A stretch of 64,000 bases of DNA from Oenococcus sicerae (GTDB lineage: Bacteria > Bacillota > Bacilli > Lactobacillales > Lactobacillaceae), in contig NZ_CP029684.2 of NCBI RefSeq assembly GCF_004102045.2, positions 1,364,001 to 1,428,000 on the forward strand, in the 5' to 3' direction. The stretch's first letter is position 1. Each line of letters begins with the position of its first letter. This document shows, in pieces, positions 45,008 to 54,265 of this stretch. Below the pieces are notes generated by a model. The model ran no database searches. It saw only the letters and a program-made list of their open reading frames with translations, and had not been told where the DNA came from. The position numbers and the translations under genes were made by a program.

Positions 45008-46009
45008 TTATGGGTTTTGTGTTGTCTTTGCGCCCACTATGTCTCCAGCGTCAGAATCCCATGCCATTTTCCACGTAATTGTATGACCGTCCGAGGTCTG
45101 CGTCTGCCAGGTGCTAAAGGTAACGGTATTTCCATTTAAGGAATAAGGAATGTTTTTGAAGTCCTGAGATCCGATGGATATATAGTGATCAGATAATGAA
45201 TATGGTTCCGAATAAGCCACACCCATACTAGCCACGCGAGCCGTTGTTGCATTCTGAAAATAGCCTACAATAAAGTTGTCGTGAACTGTATTTTGAAGTG
45301 CTTTGTTTTCGTTCATAGCTTTATCAACATCTTCACCATCGTACAAAATTGGCGTGATATCAAAACCTTTTCCTGTAATAATGTCCTGAATGTTTTTAAG
45401 TCCTTCAAAAGAGCTTGATTCTGCTGAACTTCTTTCTGAACTATTTGATGATATAAGGGCTGTATTGGCAGCCTTAGAAAAACTGCTGGCTATCTTTGCA
45501 TCTTCTTTTCGATATAGTGCATAGTATTTTTCGGGAATTGTAAAAGTATAATCTTGCTGCTGATGGATATTGCTTGACGATAGACTTATTAGACCAATAC
45601 TATCTTGATAATGGGTTAGTTGGATAGTATAGTTTATTGAAAATCTCTTAACTTTTACCTGCCATTGGCTTGCAGTGCATGACATCGATATAAGTTCCGA
45701 ACCATTCATACCTGGCAGAGAAGCAACAAGATCAAGAATTATTTTTTTATTTAATATTTTAGTAAGCGAAGTTGGGGTGGCAAAGACTCCACCCAAGGTC
45801 CCTTTAACGGTAGCAATTTTATAATTATAGCCGCTGGCCTTTAAAACTATTTTTTTATCATTCGATTTTTGCTTCTCCGACTTGCGTCTTTCAGTTGATA
45901 CCGTTCTTTGCTGTCTTGAATTCATCTGAAGATACCAGAAGGCCCCACAACTTGCTAATAGAATAGCCACTAGGCTTGATCCTACGATGATCGATGCTCT
46001 CTTTTTCAT
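45008..46009 (-). CDS. Putative lipoprotein of unknown function
   Basis: The 333-residue protein has a lipoprotein signal peptide (MKKRASIIVGSSLVAILLASC with lipobox LLASC, Cys at residue 21), a Lys/Arg/Ser-rich linker, and an extracellular domain of mixed strands; a second Ser-rich linker (SSNSSERSSAESSS) lies near residue 195, followed by a C-terminal domain ending TITWKMAWDSDAGDIVGAKT. It is probably anchored outside the membrane. I do not recognise the family with confidence. Confidence 0.7.
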   Translation of the reverse strand: MKKRASIIVGSSLVAILLASCGAFWYLQMNSRQQRTVSTERRKSEKQKSNDKKIVLKASGYNYKIATVKGTLGGVFATPTSLTKILNKKIILDLVASLPGMNGSELISMSCTASQWQVKVKRFSINYTIQLTHYQDSIGLISLSSSNIHQQQDYTFTIPEKYYALYRKEDAKIASSFSKAANTALISSNSSERSSAESSSFEGLKNIQDIITGKGFDITPILYDGEDVDKAMNENKALQNTVHDNFIVGYFQNATTARVASMGVAYSEPYSLSDHYISIGSQDFKNIPYSLNGNTVTFSTWQTQTSDGHTITWKMAWDSDAGDIVGAKTTQNP

Positions 46010-46060
46010 CTTTATCCCTTTTAATTCAAATTAAGTTTAAGCTTTTTATGTGCTCTTTCA

Positions 46061-46090
46061 TAACTAAACAGTTAATTGATTGTTTAGTTA
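46061..46090. repeat. Inverted repeat upstream of the lipoprotein gene
   Basis: A perfect 10-base inverted repeat TAACTAAACA/TGTTTAGTTA is separated by ten bases. It lies 52 bases upstream of the lipoprotein start (minus strand). It could be an operator or a weak terminator; no strong T-run follows. Confidence 0.4.
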
Positions 46091-46181
46091 TTTTGACCGT
46101 TGCCAGTAACTTCTCCAAATTTTATAGCTATCTATTGTAGTTTTTCAGGTGCTGTTCTTGGATATAGATATGGTGGATTAA

Positions 46182-46495
46182 TCTATTAAAGTCTTTCGAT
46201 TTTTAAAAACACAATCTGATTTTGCCAACACTGAATATGGCTTTTTAGTATTAGATGGTTTTGGTGATTTTAAGAGCCACATAAAAATAGTTTCAGTTAA
46301 TGATGCGAAAGAGATTGTTTTGGCTAGTGATGGTTATCCTGAATTGTTTGACTCTTTAAAAAAAGTGAAGATAAATTATCTGAAATTAAAAAAATGGATC
46401 CTTTACTGATTAGCCAATACAAATCAACAAAGTGTTTTCTCGAAGAAAATAATTCGTATGATGACAGAACCTACATTCGTTTTGCAACTCACTGA
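46182..46495 (+). pseudogene. Frameshifted remnant of an unidentified protein
   Basis: One frame encodes FLKTQSDFANTEYGFLVLDG, then DFKSHIKI and LASDGYPELFDSLKK. After an A7 run (46358-46364) the frame must shift to continue as SEDKLSEIKKMDPLLISQYK and then EENNSYDDRTYIRFATH to a stop at 46493-46495. The ASDGYPELF motif and a terminal DDRTY resemble PP2C-like phosphatase domains; this is a memory-based impression. No start codon or ribosome site remains at the 5' end. Confidence 0.6.
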
Positions 46496-46557
46496 TATTC
46501 TCTAAACATATGTATTTATCTCAGCTTAAGCTACTCTGGTCTAAGGCTCAATAGTTC

Positions 46558-46563
46558 TATAAT
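46558..46563 (+). promoter_or_regulatory. Probable -10 element of the hsd operon
   Basis: A perfect TATAAT lies 68 bases before the hsdR start. No good -35 is seen. The 5' leader would contain a short GAGAC/GTCTC hairpin (46587-46611). Confidence 0.4.
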
Positions 46564-46631
46564 CAAATTAGTGTTTTTATTTGGGAAGAGACCGTGTTTT
46601 GTTAACAGTCTCATGTTTTGAAGGGATTAGG

Positions 46632-49600
46632 ATGGACTACAAAACGAAAGCCGAGCTGGACTTTGAAAAGGAAGTCGTTAACCAACTAACTGTGGGCCAT
46701 AATCAGTGGGTTGAGAGAAAAGACTTATATGAAGCGACGCCCGATCAATTGTGGGCTAATCTCCGAGACAAAATCAATAATAATAATTTTGCTACGCTTC
46801 ATGGCCAACCCCTAACCAACACTGAATTTTCTCGAGTGCAAAGAGCGATTGAAGTGCAAACACCTTATCAAGGAGCCAAATTATTAGCTGCTGAAAATGG
46901 AATTGGCAAAATAGAAATTGAACGAGACGATGCTAAATTAGACAAAGTCACGCTGGAACTTTTTTGGAAAGCTGATGTTGCTGGCGGCAAATCCAGTTAC
47001 GAAATTGTTAGGCAAGCCATTCGCCCTAAAGGTGATGGTGCGAATCTTCTAGATCAAGATCGTCGGTTTGATGTTAGCCTTCTAATTAATGGGCTGCCGT
47101 TAATTCAGATTGAGTTTAAAAAATCAACGGTCGAGCTTGGTCATGCTTTTGACCAAATCGAAAAGTATGCCGCTGAGAAAAAATACACCGATATTTACTC
47201 GCTTTTGCAAATGTTTGTCATTATGAGTCCAGATAGTACGGCTTATTTTGCAAATTGTGAAATCGGACAATTTAGAAAAGATCTGACTTTCCATTGGCGA
47301 ACTGTTGATAACCATCCGATTGAAAACGGTCTCGATTTCACGCGACAGGTCTTAAATATTCCGATGGCGCATAAACTTGTCAGCGAATATACGGTGATGG
47401 ATGAAGAAAGAAAGAGCTTGATTTTGTTGCGTCCATATCAGATTTACGCGATTCAAGCGGTTATGGCTCGCATTCATCAGCATGAAGATGGTTTTGTTTG
47501 GCATACGACTGGTTCTGGCAAGACGCTGACATCCTATAAAACGGCAAAATTAGCTGCCCAAGATCCGTCCGTCGATCGTGTCATTTTTTTGGTGGATCGA
47601 AAAGATTTAGATGAGCAAACGACCAGCAACTTTTCGGCTTATGCTGCTAATGATGACATGACCATTAAAGAGGCAGCCAACACCGCTGATTTAATTAAAA
47701 AACTGAATGAGAATGATGGCAAAGTCTTGGTTGCATCCATCCAAAAAATGCATCGTGCAGTTAAGAGTCAGTTAGAAGCAGTGGAAGCCGGCAAACAAAC
47801 GCGTTTTTCAAAATTATTTGCGAAACACGTTGTCTTCTTTGTTGATGAAGCTCATCGCTCTCAATTTGGCACGATGCAAAAAGAAATTCGTAAGGCTTTC
47901 TTTAACAGTAACTGGTATGGTTACACTGGAACACCGATTTTTAACGAGAATAAAAAAGTCCTGAAGGGTGATTTAGCCGTTACGACTGAAGAACTTTTCG
48001 GACATGTTTGCCATACATATAACATTCGTGATGCGCTGGAAGATCAAGCGGTGTTGCCTTTTAATGTTGAACATGTCAATACGATTAGTTCTCAGACCCT
48101 GATTGATCGGGCTATTGACGAAGAAAAAAAGAAAATGTCAACCAAACGTTTTCAGCAAGGCAAAGTGTTGACTGAAAATGATCTGTTGACGATTCGCAAA
48201 TCAGTCCATAATTTGTCTGCAACAGAAAAGGAAAGTTATCTGACTAAAGCTGATTTCGAAAATGATCAGCATTTAAAACAGGTTGTGACTTATATTCTCA
48301 AAAATGGTCCGAAGAAAACAAGCCTGGGTCACGGAAATTTCAATGCAATTTTAACGACTAGTTCGATCAAATTGGCTCAGCGTTACTATCAGCTTTTCAA
48401 GGAAGCCAAACAAAATTCGGATTTTGTCGATGATTATGATCCTGATTGGCCGCGAATTGCGATTACTTATTCCATGTCGGAAAACGAGGATGATAGCACG
48501 AAGAATCGCAAACAGATGTTGGCGGTACTCAAAGATTATAACCAGCAGTATCATACAAATTTTGCTATTGATGATTTGAGTTTATACAACGAAGATGTCG
48601 CTAAAAGAGCTGCACGTCGAGAGGACCAATATGCCCACCTGACTAAAGACGAAGAGATTAATTTAGTAATTGTCGTTCGACGCTTATTGACAGGCTTTGA
48701 TGCGCCACGATTGAATACACTCTTTGTTGATCGCGTTTTGGCATATCAGGAATTAATTCAGGCTTATTCACGTACTAATCGTCTACAAAATAAAGATCTC
48801 AAACAAGAGGGACAAATTGTCACTTTTCGTATGCCGGCAACGATGGAATCTAACGAACAGGAGGCTTACAAGCTATATAGCGGTGAAGGTACTTTCAATT
48901 TAGTCACGCGGCCAACTTACGATAAAGCTGTCACACATTTTAAGGAGACGGTTGCTGATTTAAAAGCAATTGCACCTGTAGCGGATGCGGCCGATGACTT
49001 AAAGGGCAATTACGAAAAAGTTCGTTTTGTTAAAGCTTTTAGAAAACTGAATGCGCAATTAAACTCGCTCTCCATGTACACGGATTTCAGCTGGAAAGAT
49101 GGTCAGCGAAAGTTCGGTATAAGTGAAGAAGAAATCGAACACTATGCTGGGAAATTTAATCGGATTAAAAATGAAGTTCAATCAATCGATGGTCACGATG
49201 ATGATGAACTGACAAGCTTAGACTTTTCATTATCAGTTGGATCGGTCACGCTAGTTGACTACGACTTCATCACAAATTTGATTCAGGATTGGTTAGATCA
49301 ACAACAAAATTATAAGACGCAACAAGAAATTCAAGAAAATATGAGCGATTACCTGAAAGGTGAAGCGGATATTCAAGAGAAAATTAATCAACTTTCAAAA
49401 TCGGGAAATCCAGAACAAGCTGATTTATTAAGAGCTGAATTAGCCAATGCAAAAACACAATTAGCTGAACAACAAGCTAAAACGATTCAGGGAAAACCAG
49501 TCGATAAACTAGTTGCTAAGGAACTCAATGTAAACTATGAACAACAACAGCTATATGAAAAAGCGCGTCAATTTGCTGACCTATGGGGTTTAAAAAGTGC

Positions 49601-49823
49601 TGCTCTGTTGCGAGTGGCTAACGAACATCAGACTGATTCCGATGTTTGGGAGCACGAACAAGAATTGACTGAAACAGCTGATATGCAGCAAGCCATTCGG
49701 GCACAGACGAATAGTCCAGCGGGACTTCAGTTTCACGGACCATTACCAATTTATCGAATTAAGGCTAAGAAGGCTTGGCGCGATTTTATTGAAGAACAAT
49801 TAGCAGTCTATTTAAGAAAATAA
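46632..49823 (+). CDS. hsdR: Type I restriction enzyme HsdR subunit
   Basis: The 1063-residue motor and nuclease subunit has an N-terminal nuclease domain with the D...ExK pattern (DVSLLINGLPLIQIEFKKS), a superfamily 2 helicase core with Walker A (HTTGSGKTL), DEAH box (FVDEAHRSQFG) and YTGTPIF, and a C-terminal helical HsdM-binding region. ATG 46632 has a GAAGGGATTAGG ribosome site and fits the family N-terminus; an upstream in-frame ATG at 46581 has none. First gene of hsdR-hsdM-hsdS. Confidence 0.96.
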   Translation: MDYKTKAELDFEKEVVNQLTVGHNQWVERKDLYEATPDQLWANLRDKINNNNFATLHGQPLTNTEFSRVQRAIEVQTPYQGAKLLAAENGIGKIEIERDDAKLDKVTLELFWKADVAGGKSSYEIVRQAIRPKGDGANLLDQDRRFDVSLLINGLPLIQIEFKKSTVELGHAFDQIEKYAAEKKYTDIYSLLQMFVIMSPDSTAYFANCEIGQFRKDLTFHWRTVDNHPIENGLDFTRQVLNIPMAHKLVSEYTVMDEERKSLILLRPYQIYAIQAVMARIHQHEDGFVWHTTGSGKTLTSYKTAKLAAQDPSVDRVIFLVDRKDLDEQTTSNFSAYAANDDMTIKEAANTADLIKKLNENDGKVLVASIQKMHRAVKSQLEAVEAGKQTRFSKLFAKHVVFFVDEAHRSQFGTMQKEIRKAFFNSNWYGYTGTPIFNENKKVLKGDLAVTTEELFGHVCHTYNIRDALEDQAVLPFNVEHVNTISSQTLIDRAIDEEKKKMSTKRFQQGKVLTENDLLTIRKSVHNLSATEKESYLTKADFENDQHLKQVVTYILKNGPKKTSLGHGNFNAILTTSSIKLAQRYYQLFKEAKQNSDFVDDYDPDWPRIAITYSMSENEDDSTKNRKQMLAVLKDYNQQYHTNFAIDDLSLYNEDVAKRAARREDQYAHLTKDEEINLVIVVRRLLTGFDAPRLNTLFVDRVLAYQELIQAYSRTNRLQNKDLKQEGQIVTFRMPATMESNEQEAYKLYSGEGTFNLVTRPTYDKAVTHFKETVADLKAIAPVADAADDLKGNYEKVRFVKAFRKLNAQLNSLSMYTDFSWKDGQRKFGISEEEIEHYAGKFNRIKNEVQSIDGHDDDELTSLDFSLSVGSVTLVDYDFITNLIQDWLDQQQNYKTQQEIQENMSDYLKGEADIQEKINQLSKSGNPEQADLLRAELANAKTQLAEQQAKTIQGKPVDKLVAKELNVNYEQQQLYEKARQFADLWGLKSAALLRVANEHQTDSDVWEHEQELTETADMQQAIRAQTNSPAGLQFHGPLPIYRIKAKKAWRDFIEEQLAVYLRK

Positions 49824-49839
49824 CGAGGGATGATGATTC

Positions 49840-51435
49840 ATGGAAAGTAAAAATCGTGCTAGTTCACTAGAAAGCAGCTTATGGAGTGCTGCTGATGTCT
49901 TAAGAGGAAAGATGGATGCGTCGGAGTATAAAAACTATTTACTCGGACTTATCTTTTATCGCTTTTTATCAGAAAAAGTATTATCCACTTTTAGCGTTTG
50001 GGCCGGGATTGATCATGATATTGAAAAATATTATGCTGAGTATCTAGATCCGAATTTCTTGCTTGAAGATATGGCCATGCGTGACGATACTGTTGAATAC
50101 ATAGAGGAAAGTCTTGGTTATTTGATTGAGCCTGATGCCTTGTATAGCAGCTTGATTGAGAAAATTAAAAACCATCAATTTGCCTTAGATGATCTCGCAC
50201 AAGCTTTACATGATCTGGAAAATTCTACAATTGGTCAACGCTCAGCTCAAGACTTCGCTGGTTTATTTGCTGATGTGGATTTATCAAGCAACAAGCTTGG
50301 CAATAGCCTGCAACAGCGTAATCAGGCTATTAGTGACACGATGTTAGCCTTAAATAATATTGATTTGACAGCTCACAATGGTGATGTCTTAGGGGATGCC
50401 TACGAATATTTGATCGCCCAATTCGCTAGTGATTCTGGTAAAAAAGCTGGTGAATTCTATACGCCGCGGCAAGTCTCAGACATTATTGCCCAGATTGTGA
50501 CTTATCAGCGAGATCAAGGGGATGCACAAATTAAAAGTATTTATGATCCAGCGGTTGGATCTGGATCGCTTTTGCTGAATGTTGGTCAACACGTCGAGAA
50601 TCCAAGTTTGATTAGTTATCATGGTCAAGAATTAAATACGACGACTTTTAATTTGGCTCGCATGAATTTGATGCTGCACGATGTTTCTTATGAAGATATG
50701 CATTTGAATAATGGCGATACTTTGGCCAAGGATTGGCCGACTGACGAACCCTATTTATTTGATGCTGTCGTCATGAATCCACCTTATTCTGCGCAATGGG
50801 ATAATAGTGACAAACGACTTTCTGATCCACGCTTTAGAGATTACGGTGCTTTAGCGCCAAAATCCAAAGCTGATTTCGCCTTTCTGCTACATGGTTTTTA
50901 TCATTTAGAGGAACAGGGCACAATGGGAATCGTTTTGCCACACGGTGTCTTATTTAGAGGAGCGGCTGAAGGCAAAATCCGGCAAAAATTGCTTGTAGAT
51001 AATCGCATTGACGCCATTATCGGTCTGCCAGCCAATATCTTTCATTCGACTGGTATTCCGACTTTGATTATGATTTTGAAGAAACATAAAAGAACTAACG
51101 ATGTCTTATTCATTGATGCTTCGAATGATTTCGAAAAGGACAAAAATCAAAACCGACTCACTGAGAAGAATATTGAAAAAATTGTCAACAGTTATAAAAA
51201 GCGTCAGAACGTTGATAAATATGCCCATGTTGCTTCAATGGATGAAATTAAAGCCAATGATTATAATCTGAATATTCCACGTTATGTGGATACTTTTGAA
51301 GCAGAACCCGAAATTGATTTAGCACAAGTCAAGGAGAATCTTGCCGATATTGATCAACAGATCGCTGAAGCTACTACCGCTTTTCAAGCATTAGAAGCAC
51401 AATTGGTTTCGACTGGTTCTCAGCAGGAAGACTAA
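49840..51435 (+). CDS. hsdM: Type I restriction-modification system methyltransferase HsdM
   Basis: The 531-residue N6-adenine methyltransferase has an N-terminal HsdM helical domain (SLWSAADVLRGKMDASEYK), GEFYTPRQVSDII, the SAM motif DPAVGSGSLLLNVG and the catalytic NPPY (VVMNPPYSAQWD). It modifies host DNA at the site chosen by HsdS and is required for HsdR cleavage. A GAGGGATGATG ribosome site lies 16 bases after the hsdR stop. Confidence 0.97.
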   Translation: MESKNRASSLESSLWSAADVLRGKMDASEYKNYLLGLIFYRFLSEKVLSTFSVWAGIDHDIEKYYAEYLDPNFLLEDMAMRDDTVEYIEESLGYLIEPDALYSSLIEKIKNHQFALDDLAQALHDLENSTIGQRSAQDFAGLFADVDLSSNKLGNSLQQRNQAISDTMLALNNIDLTAHNGDVLGDAYEYLIAQFASDSGKKAGEFYTPRQVSDIIAQIVTYQRDQGDAQIKSIYDPAVGSGSLLLNVGQHVENPSLISYHGQELNTTTFNLARMNLMLHDVSYEDMHLNNGDTLAKDWPTDEPYLFDAVVMNPPYSAQWDNSDKRLSDPRFRDYGALAPKSKADFAFLLHGFYHLEEQGTMGIVLPHGVLFRGAAEGKIRQKLLVDNRIDAIIGLPANIFHSTGIPTLIMILKKHKRTNDVLFIDASNDFEKDKNQNRLTEKNIEKIVNSYKKRQNVDKYAHVASMDEIKANDYNLNIPRYVDTFEAEPEIDLAQVKENLADIDQQIAEATTAFQALEAQLVSTGSQQED

Positions 51436-51440
51436 TAAAT

Positions 51441-52679
51441 ATGCTAATAAATATGGCTGAAGAAAATAAAAATATCCCCGAACTACGCTTTCAAGGATTC
51501 AGTGGCCCTTGGGAAAAGCGTGAGTTAGGTGCAATAGTCTCTCTACTCAAAGATGGAACTCACGGTACTCATAAGGACGGGAATTACGCACATTTGTTAA
51601 GCGCGAAAAATATCCGAAATGGTCAAGTTGTTTATGATCAATCTGATAGAAAAATTAACAAGCCCGACTACGAAATCATTTATAAAAACTATCAGTTAAA
51701 GGATAAGGATTTGCTCCTAACAATAGTTGGTTCAATAGGTGAAACCGCGATCTACCATAAAAACAGCCAAGACCTAATTGCGTTTCAGCGTTCAGTTGCT
51801 ATTATCAGAGGAAACAATGAAACTAAGCAACTTTTTTTAGGTACGGAGTTCAATTCCGATGCAGTTAAAAAACAACTGAAGCAGCTTGTCTCAACGTCGG
51901 CACAAGGAGGAATTTACCTCGGATCTTTAGGGAAACTAATATTTCAATTACCTAATTTAGACGAGCAAGCCAAGATTGGTTCTTTCTTTAAAACAATGGA
52001 TAACTTGATAGCTGTCAACCAGCGTAAGTTAGAAGAGCTAAAAAAACTCAAAAAAGCTTATTTGCAAAAAATGTTTCCACAAAATGGTTCTGAATTTCCA
52101 GAATTAAGATTTGCTGGTTACACGACACCTTGGGAAAAGCGTAAGTTTTTTGAGCTATACAAAAAAGTAACTGAAAAGAATGATTTATCATTTGGAGCTG
52201 ATAAGATCATTTCAGTTGCCAATATGTACTACAAAAATGACTCTTCCAGATCAGATGCAGATTATATGCAGACTTATAACGTTTTCAAAATTGGCGATAT
52301 AGCTTTTGAAGGAAATAAAAGCAAGAATTTTTTGCACGGAAGATTTGTGGAAAACGATATTGGAGACGGAATTGTTTCGCATGTGTTTGATGTGTTTAGG
52401 CCAATTGCAAAATACGATTTATATTTTTGGAAGTACTATATTCACGATGAAAATGTGATGGGAGATATATTAACTAAAGTTACGACTAAAGCAACAATGA
52501 TGAATAATTTAGTTGCAAAAGAATTTTTAAAACATAAAATTTCTGTCCCTTTATATAAGCAGCAAGTCAAAATCGGTTTCTTTTTTAAGTCTCTAGATGT
52601 GACTATCTCGGTCAACCAGCGTAAACTGGATGCTTTAAAAAAACTCAAACAAGGATATCTTCAAAAAATGTTTTGCTAA
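51441..52679 (+). CDS. hsdS: Type I restriction-modification specificity subunit HsdS
   Basis: The 412-residue protein has the two half-subunit layout of HsdS: target recognition domain 1 (about residues 15-185), a conserved helix with VNQRKLEELKKLKKAYLQKMF, target recognition domain 2 (about 230-385) and a second helix ending KKLKQGYLQKMFC. Each domain begins PWEKR. Start may be ATG 51441 or 51453; the upstream stretch contains an 11-base tandem duplication. The downstream recombinase and inverted cassette suggest that domain 2 is exchangeable. Confidence 0.95.
   Translation: MLINMAEENKNIPELRFQGFSGPWEKRELGAIVSLLKDGTHGTHKDGNYAHLLSAKNIRNGQVVYDQSDRKINKPDYEIIYKNYQLKDKDLLLTIVGSIGETAIYHKNSQDLIAFQRSVAIIRGNNETKQLFLGTEFNSDAVKKQLKQLVSTSAQGGIYLGSLGKLIFQLPNLDEQAKIGSFFKTMDNLIAVNQRKLEELKKLKKAYLQKMFPQNGSEFPELRFAGYTTPWEKRKFFELYKKVTEKNDLSFGADKIISVANMYYKNDSSRSDADYMQTYNVFKIGDIAFEGNKSKNFLHGRFVENDIGDGIVSHVFDVFRPIAKYDLYFWKYYIHDENVMGDILTKVTTKATMMNNLVAKEFLKHKISVPLYKQQVKIGFFFKSLDVTISVNQRKLDALKKLKQGYLQKMFC
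51509..51526 (+). repeat. hsdS module repeat, copy 1 (TRD1 start)
   Basis: TTGGGAAAAGCGTGAGTT at the start of recognition domain 1. It differs at one base from the copies at 52130-52147 and (inverted) 54248-54265. Confidence 0.85.
52012..52025 (+). repeat. hsdS module end repeat (TRD1 end)
   Basis: CTGTCAACCAGCGT at the end of recognition domain 1, identical over 14 bases to the inverted copy at 53791-53804 in the silent cassette. The end of domain 2 has the shorter match GTCAACCAGCGT near 52612. Confidence 0.8.
52130..52147 (+). repeat. Inverted-repeat recombination site in hsdS (TRD2 start)
   Basis: TTGGGAAAAGCGTAAGTT, identical over 18 bases to the inverted copy at 54248-54265. Both copies are in the same reading phase (W-E-K-R-K-F), so inversion between them keeps the frame open. 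The intervening 2.1 kb contains the recombinase gene. Confidence 0.85.
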
Positions 52680-52760
52680 TGTTTTTTCGGCCTAAATTGA
52701 CTGAATTGATGATCAATTGGGTGCCTGTCTTCCAGACTACAAATCTTAATCCAGCATAAT

Positions 52761-52796
52761 AAATAGCGACTCTTAAAGGGCCGCTATTTTTATTTT
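52761..52796 (+). terminator. Intrinsic terminator after hsdS
   Basis: An AAATAGCG/CGCTATTT stem (52761-52768 with 52782-52789) with further inner pairing is followed by a T-rich tract. It separates hsdS from the recombinase gene. Confidence 0.8.
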
Positions 52797-52809
52797 GGAG
52801 GTGGTTACG

Positions 52810-53739
52810 ATGCCACAAGGAAACAAGATTCTTTTTCACGTCTATTACAAGCAGTGGATGCTGCTTTATAAAAAGGGAGCCATTCGTCGCATTACCTATG
52901 ACAAATATCGACAGACTTTGAAGCATTTACGCATGTTAAAGCCGGATCTCAGGCTTTGCGATTTAAATCGGCAAACGTATCAGGAACTACTGAATGATTA
53001 TGCTCAAAATCACGAGAAGCAGACGGTAATGGATTTTCATCACCAATTAAAGGCGTCAATTTTAGATGCTTTAGAAGAAGGACTGCTTACGATTGATCCA
53101 ACTAGGAAGGTCGTTGTCAAAGGTGTTGTCACACAACACCACAAGACCAAATTTTTAAATCAACAGCAACTCACAAAATTATTGGCTCAATTCACATTGG
53201 ATGAACATATTTCTTGGGATTATTTTTTTCTCTTAATTGCTAAGACTGGTCTTCGATTTAGTGAGGCTTTGGGTATTACGCCAGACGATTTTGACCTCAG
53301 CCGGTTAACTGTATCGATTAACAAAACATGGGATTACAAGACAAGTTCGGGTGCTTTTGCTTTAACAAAGAATCGGGCTTCTATTCGTAAAGTGCCTGTT
53401 GATTGGCAGGTTGCTATGCAATTTGCCCAGTTAATTAAGGACAAACCTAAGGACCAGCCGATTTTCGTTTTGCCCGGACAAAAGATTTATAACGCTACAG
53501 CTAATGATCGTTTGGAACGATATTGTTCTCGAGCGGGGATCCCAGCAATCAGCGTTCATGGCCTAAGACACACTCACGCTTCATTGCTGCTATATGCTGG
53601 TGTCTCAATTGGTTCTGTAGCCAGAAGACTGGGACATTCGAATATGAATACAACTCAAAGAACTTATTTGCATGTGATTCAGGAATTGGAGAACCAAGAT
53701 ACTGACAAAATCATGCGATATCTGACAACTCTAATGTAA
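52810..53739 (+). CDS. Tyrosine recombinase (hsdS-shuffling type)
   Basis: The 309-residue tyrosine recombinase has an N-terminal SAM-like core-binding domain and the catalytic set: first Arg in KTGLRFSEALG, HGLRHTHASLL, LGHSNMNTTQRTYLHV with His and the Tyr nucleophile. It begins at ATG 52810 after GGAGGTGG. It lies between the expressed hsdS and an inverted partial hsdS, the arrangement of phase-variable type I systems, where such enzymes invert specificity modules. No phage genes are near. Confidence 0.92.
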   Translation: MPQGNKILFHVYYKQWMLLYKKGAIRRITYDKYRQTLKHLRMLKPDLRLCDLNRQTYQELLNDYAQNHEKQTVMDFHHQLKASILDALEEGLLTIDPTRKVVVKGVVTQHHKTKFLNQQQLTKLLAQFTLDEHISWDYFFLLIAKTGLRFSEALGITPDDFDLSRLTVSINKTWDYKTSSGAFALTKNRASIRKVPVDWQVAMQFAQLIKDKPKDQPIFVLPGQKIYNATANDRLERYCSRAGIPAISVHGLRHTHASLLLYAGVSIGSVARRLGHSNMNTTQRTYLHVIQELENQDTDKIMRYLTTLM

Positions 53740-53749
53740 AAAATATAAG

Positions 53750-53773
53750 AAACGCATGGCGACATGCGTTTTT
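53750..53773 (+). terminator. Intrinsic terminator between recombinase and cassette
   Basis: An AAACGCATG/CATGCGTTT stem with loop GCGA (53750-53758 with 53763-53771) ends in TTTTT. It terminates the recombinase transcript. It also lies inside the minus-strand cassette tail. Confidence 0.8.
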
Positions 53774-53790
53774 GCTTGAATTGGTGCATG

Positions 53791-53804
53791 ACGCTGGTTG
53801 ACAG
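53791..53804 (-). repeat. Module end repeat of the silent cassette
   Basis: The minus strand reads CTGTCAACCAGCGT, identical to the module end at 52012-52025. Confidence 0.8.
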
Positions 53805-54247
53805 TTATCAGAGAATCTAAAGATCGAAAGAATTGGCCAATCTTGGTTTGCTCAGTTAATTTTGGAATAAAGAAATAAGTTGACGATACCTTTTTCCAAT
53901 CGGAACGAGGCATCTTTGTTCCAGCGGATAAATTAGCAACAGTCTGATATTTTGTATTCTGAATAATTGAGAAAACAAAAATTGGAGACATATCCTCTGT
54001 TGCTCGAAGGACCCAAAAATCACCCAAAGCTACGCCTTTGAATGAAGGAAAAAACCAATTATTCAAGTAAGGTCGTAACTTGCCAAATAAGACATCATTA
54101 CTTTCAAACTCCGTTCCTTTTCTATGATCTGTTTTGGAAAAAATATCATTATTGAGACGTCCTTCGCTAGATATTAAGTCTGCATATTCAATCCTGGGTA
54201 AATCAATATCTGCGGTACTTTTGGAAATTCGAGTAACTATTTTGTCG

Positions 54248-54265
54248 AACTTACGCTTTTCCCAA
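54248..54265 (-). repeat. Inverted-repeat recombination site of the silent cassette
   Basis: The minus strand reads TTGGGAAAAGCGTAAGTT, an exact 18-base match to 52130-52147. Confidence 0.85.

Larger units (their letters stand above)
53731..54265 (-). pseudogene. hsdS': Silent inverted hsdS specificity cassette
   Basis: On the minus strand an open frame runs from WEKRKFDKIVTRISKS through a full-sized recognition domain (GTEFESNDVLFGKLRPYL, then WFFPSFKGVALGDFW) to SLDSLITVNQRH, then a short unrelated tail ending FLYFLH. It has no start codon, ribosome site or promoter of its own. Both ends carry the same module repeats as the expressed hsdS. It is a donor of an alternative recognition domain, opposite in orientation to hsdS. 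Confidence 0.88.

Noticed and set aside
52810-53739. Tyrosine recombinase as a prophage or island integrase
   Set aside because: It has no phage or conjugation genes around it and sits between hsdS and its inverted cassette, the place of an hsdS-shuffling enzyme.
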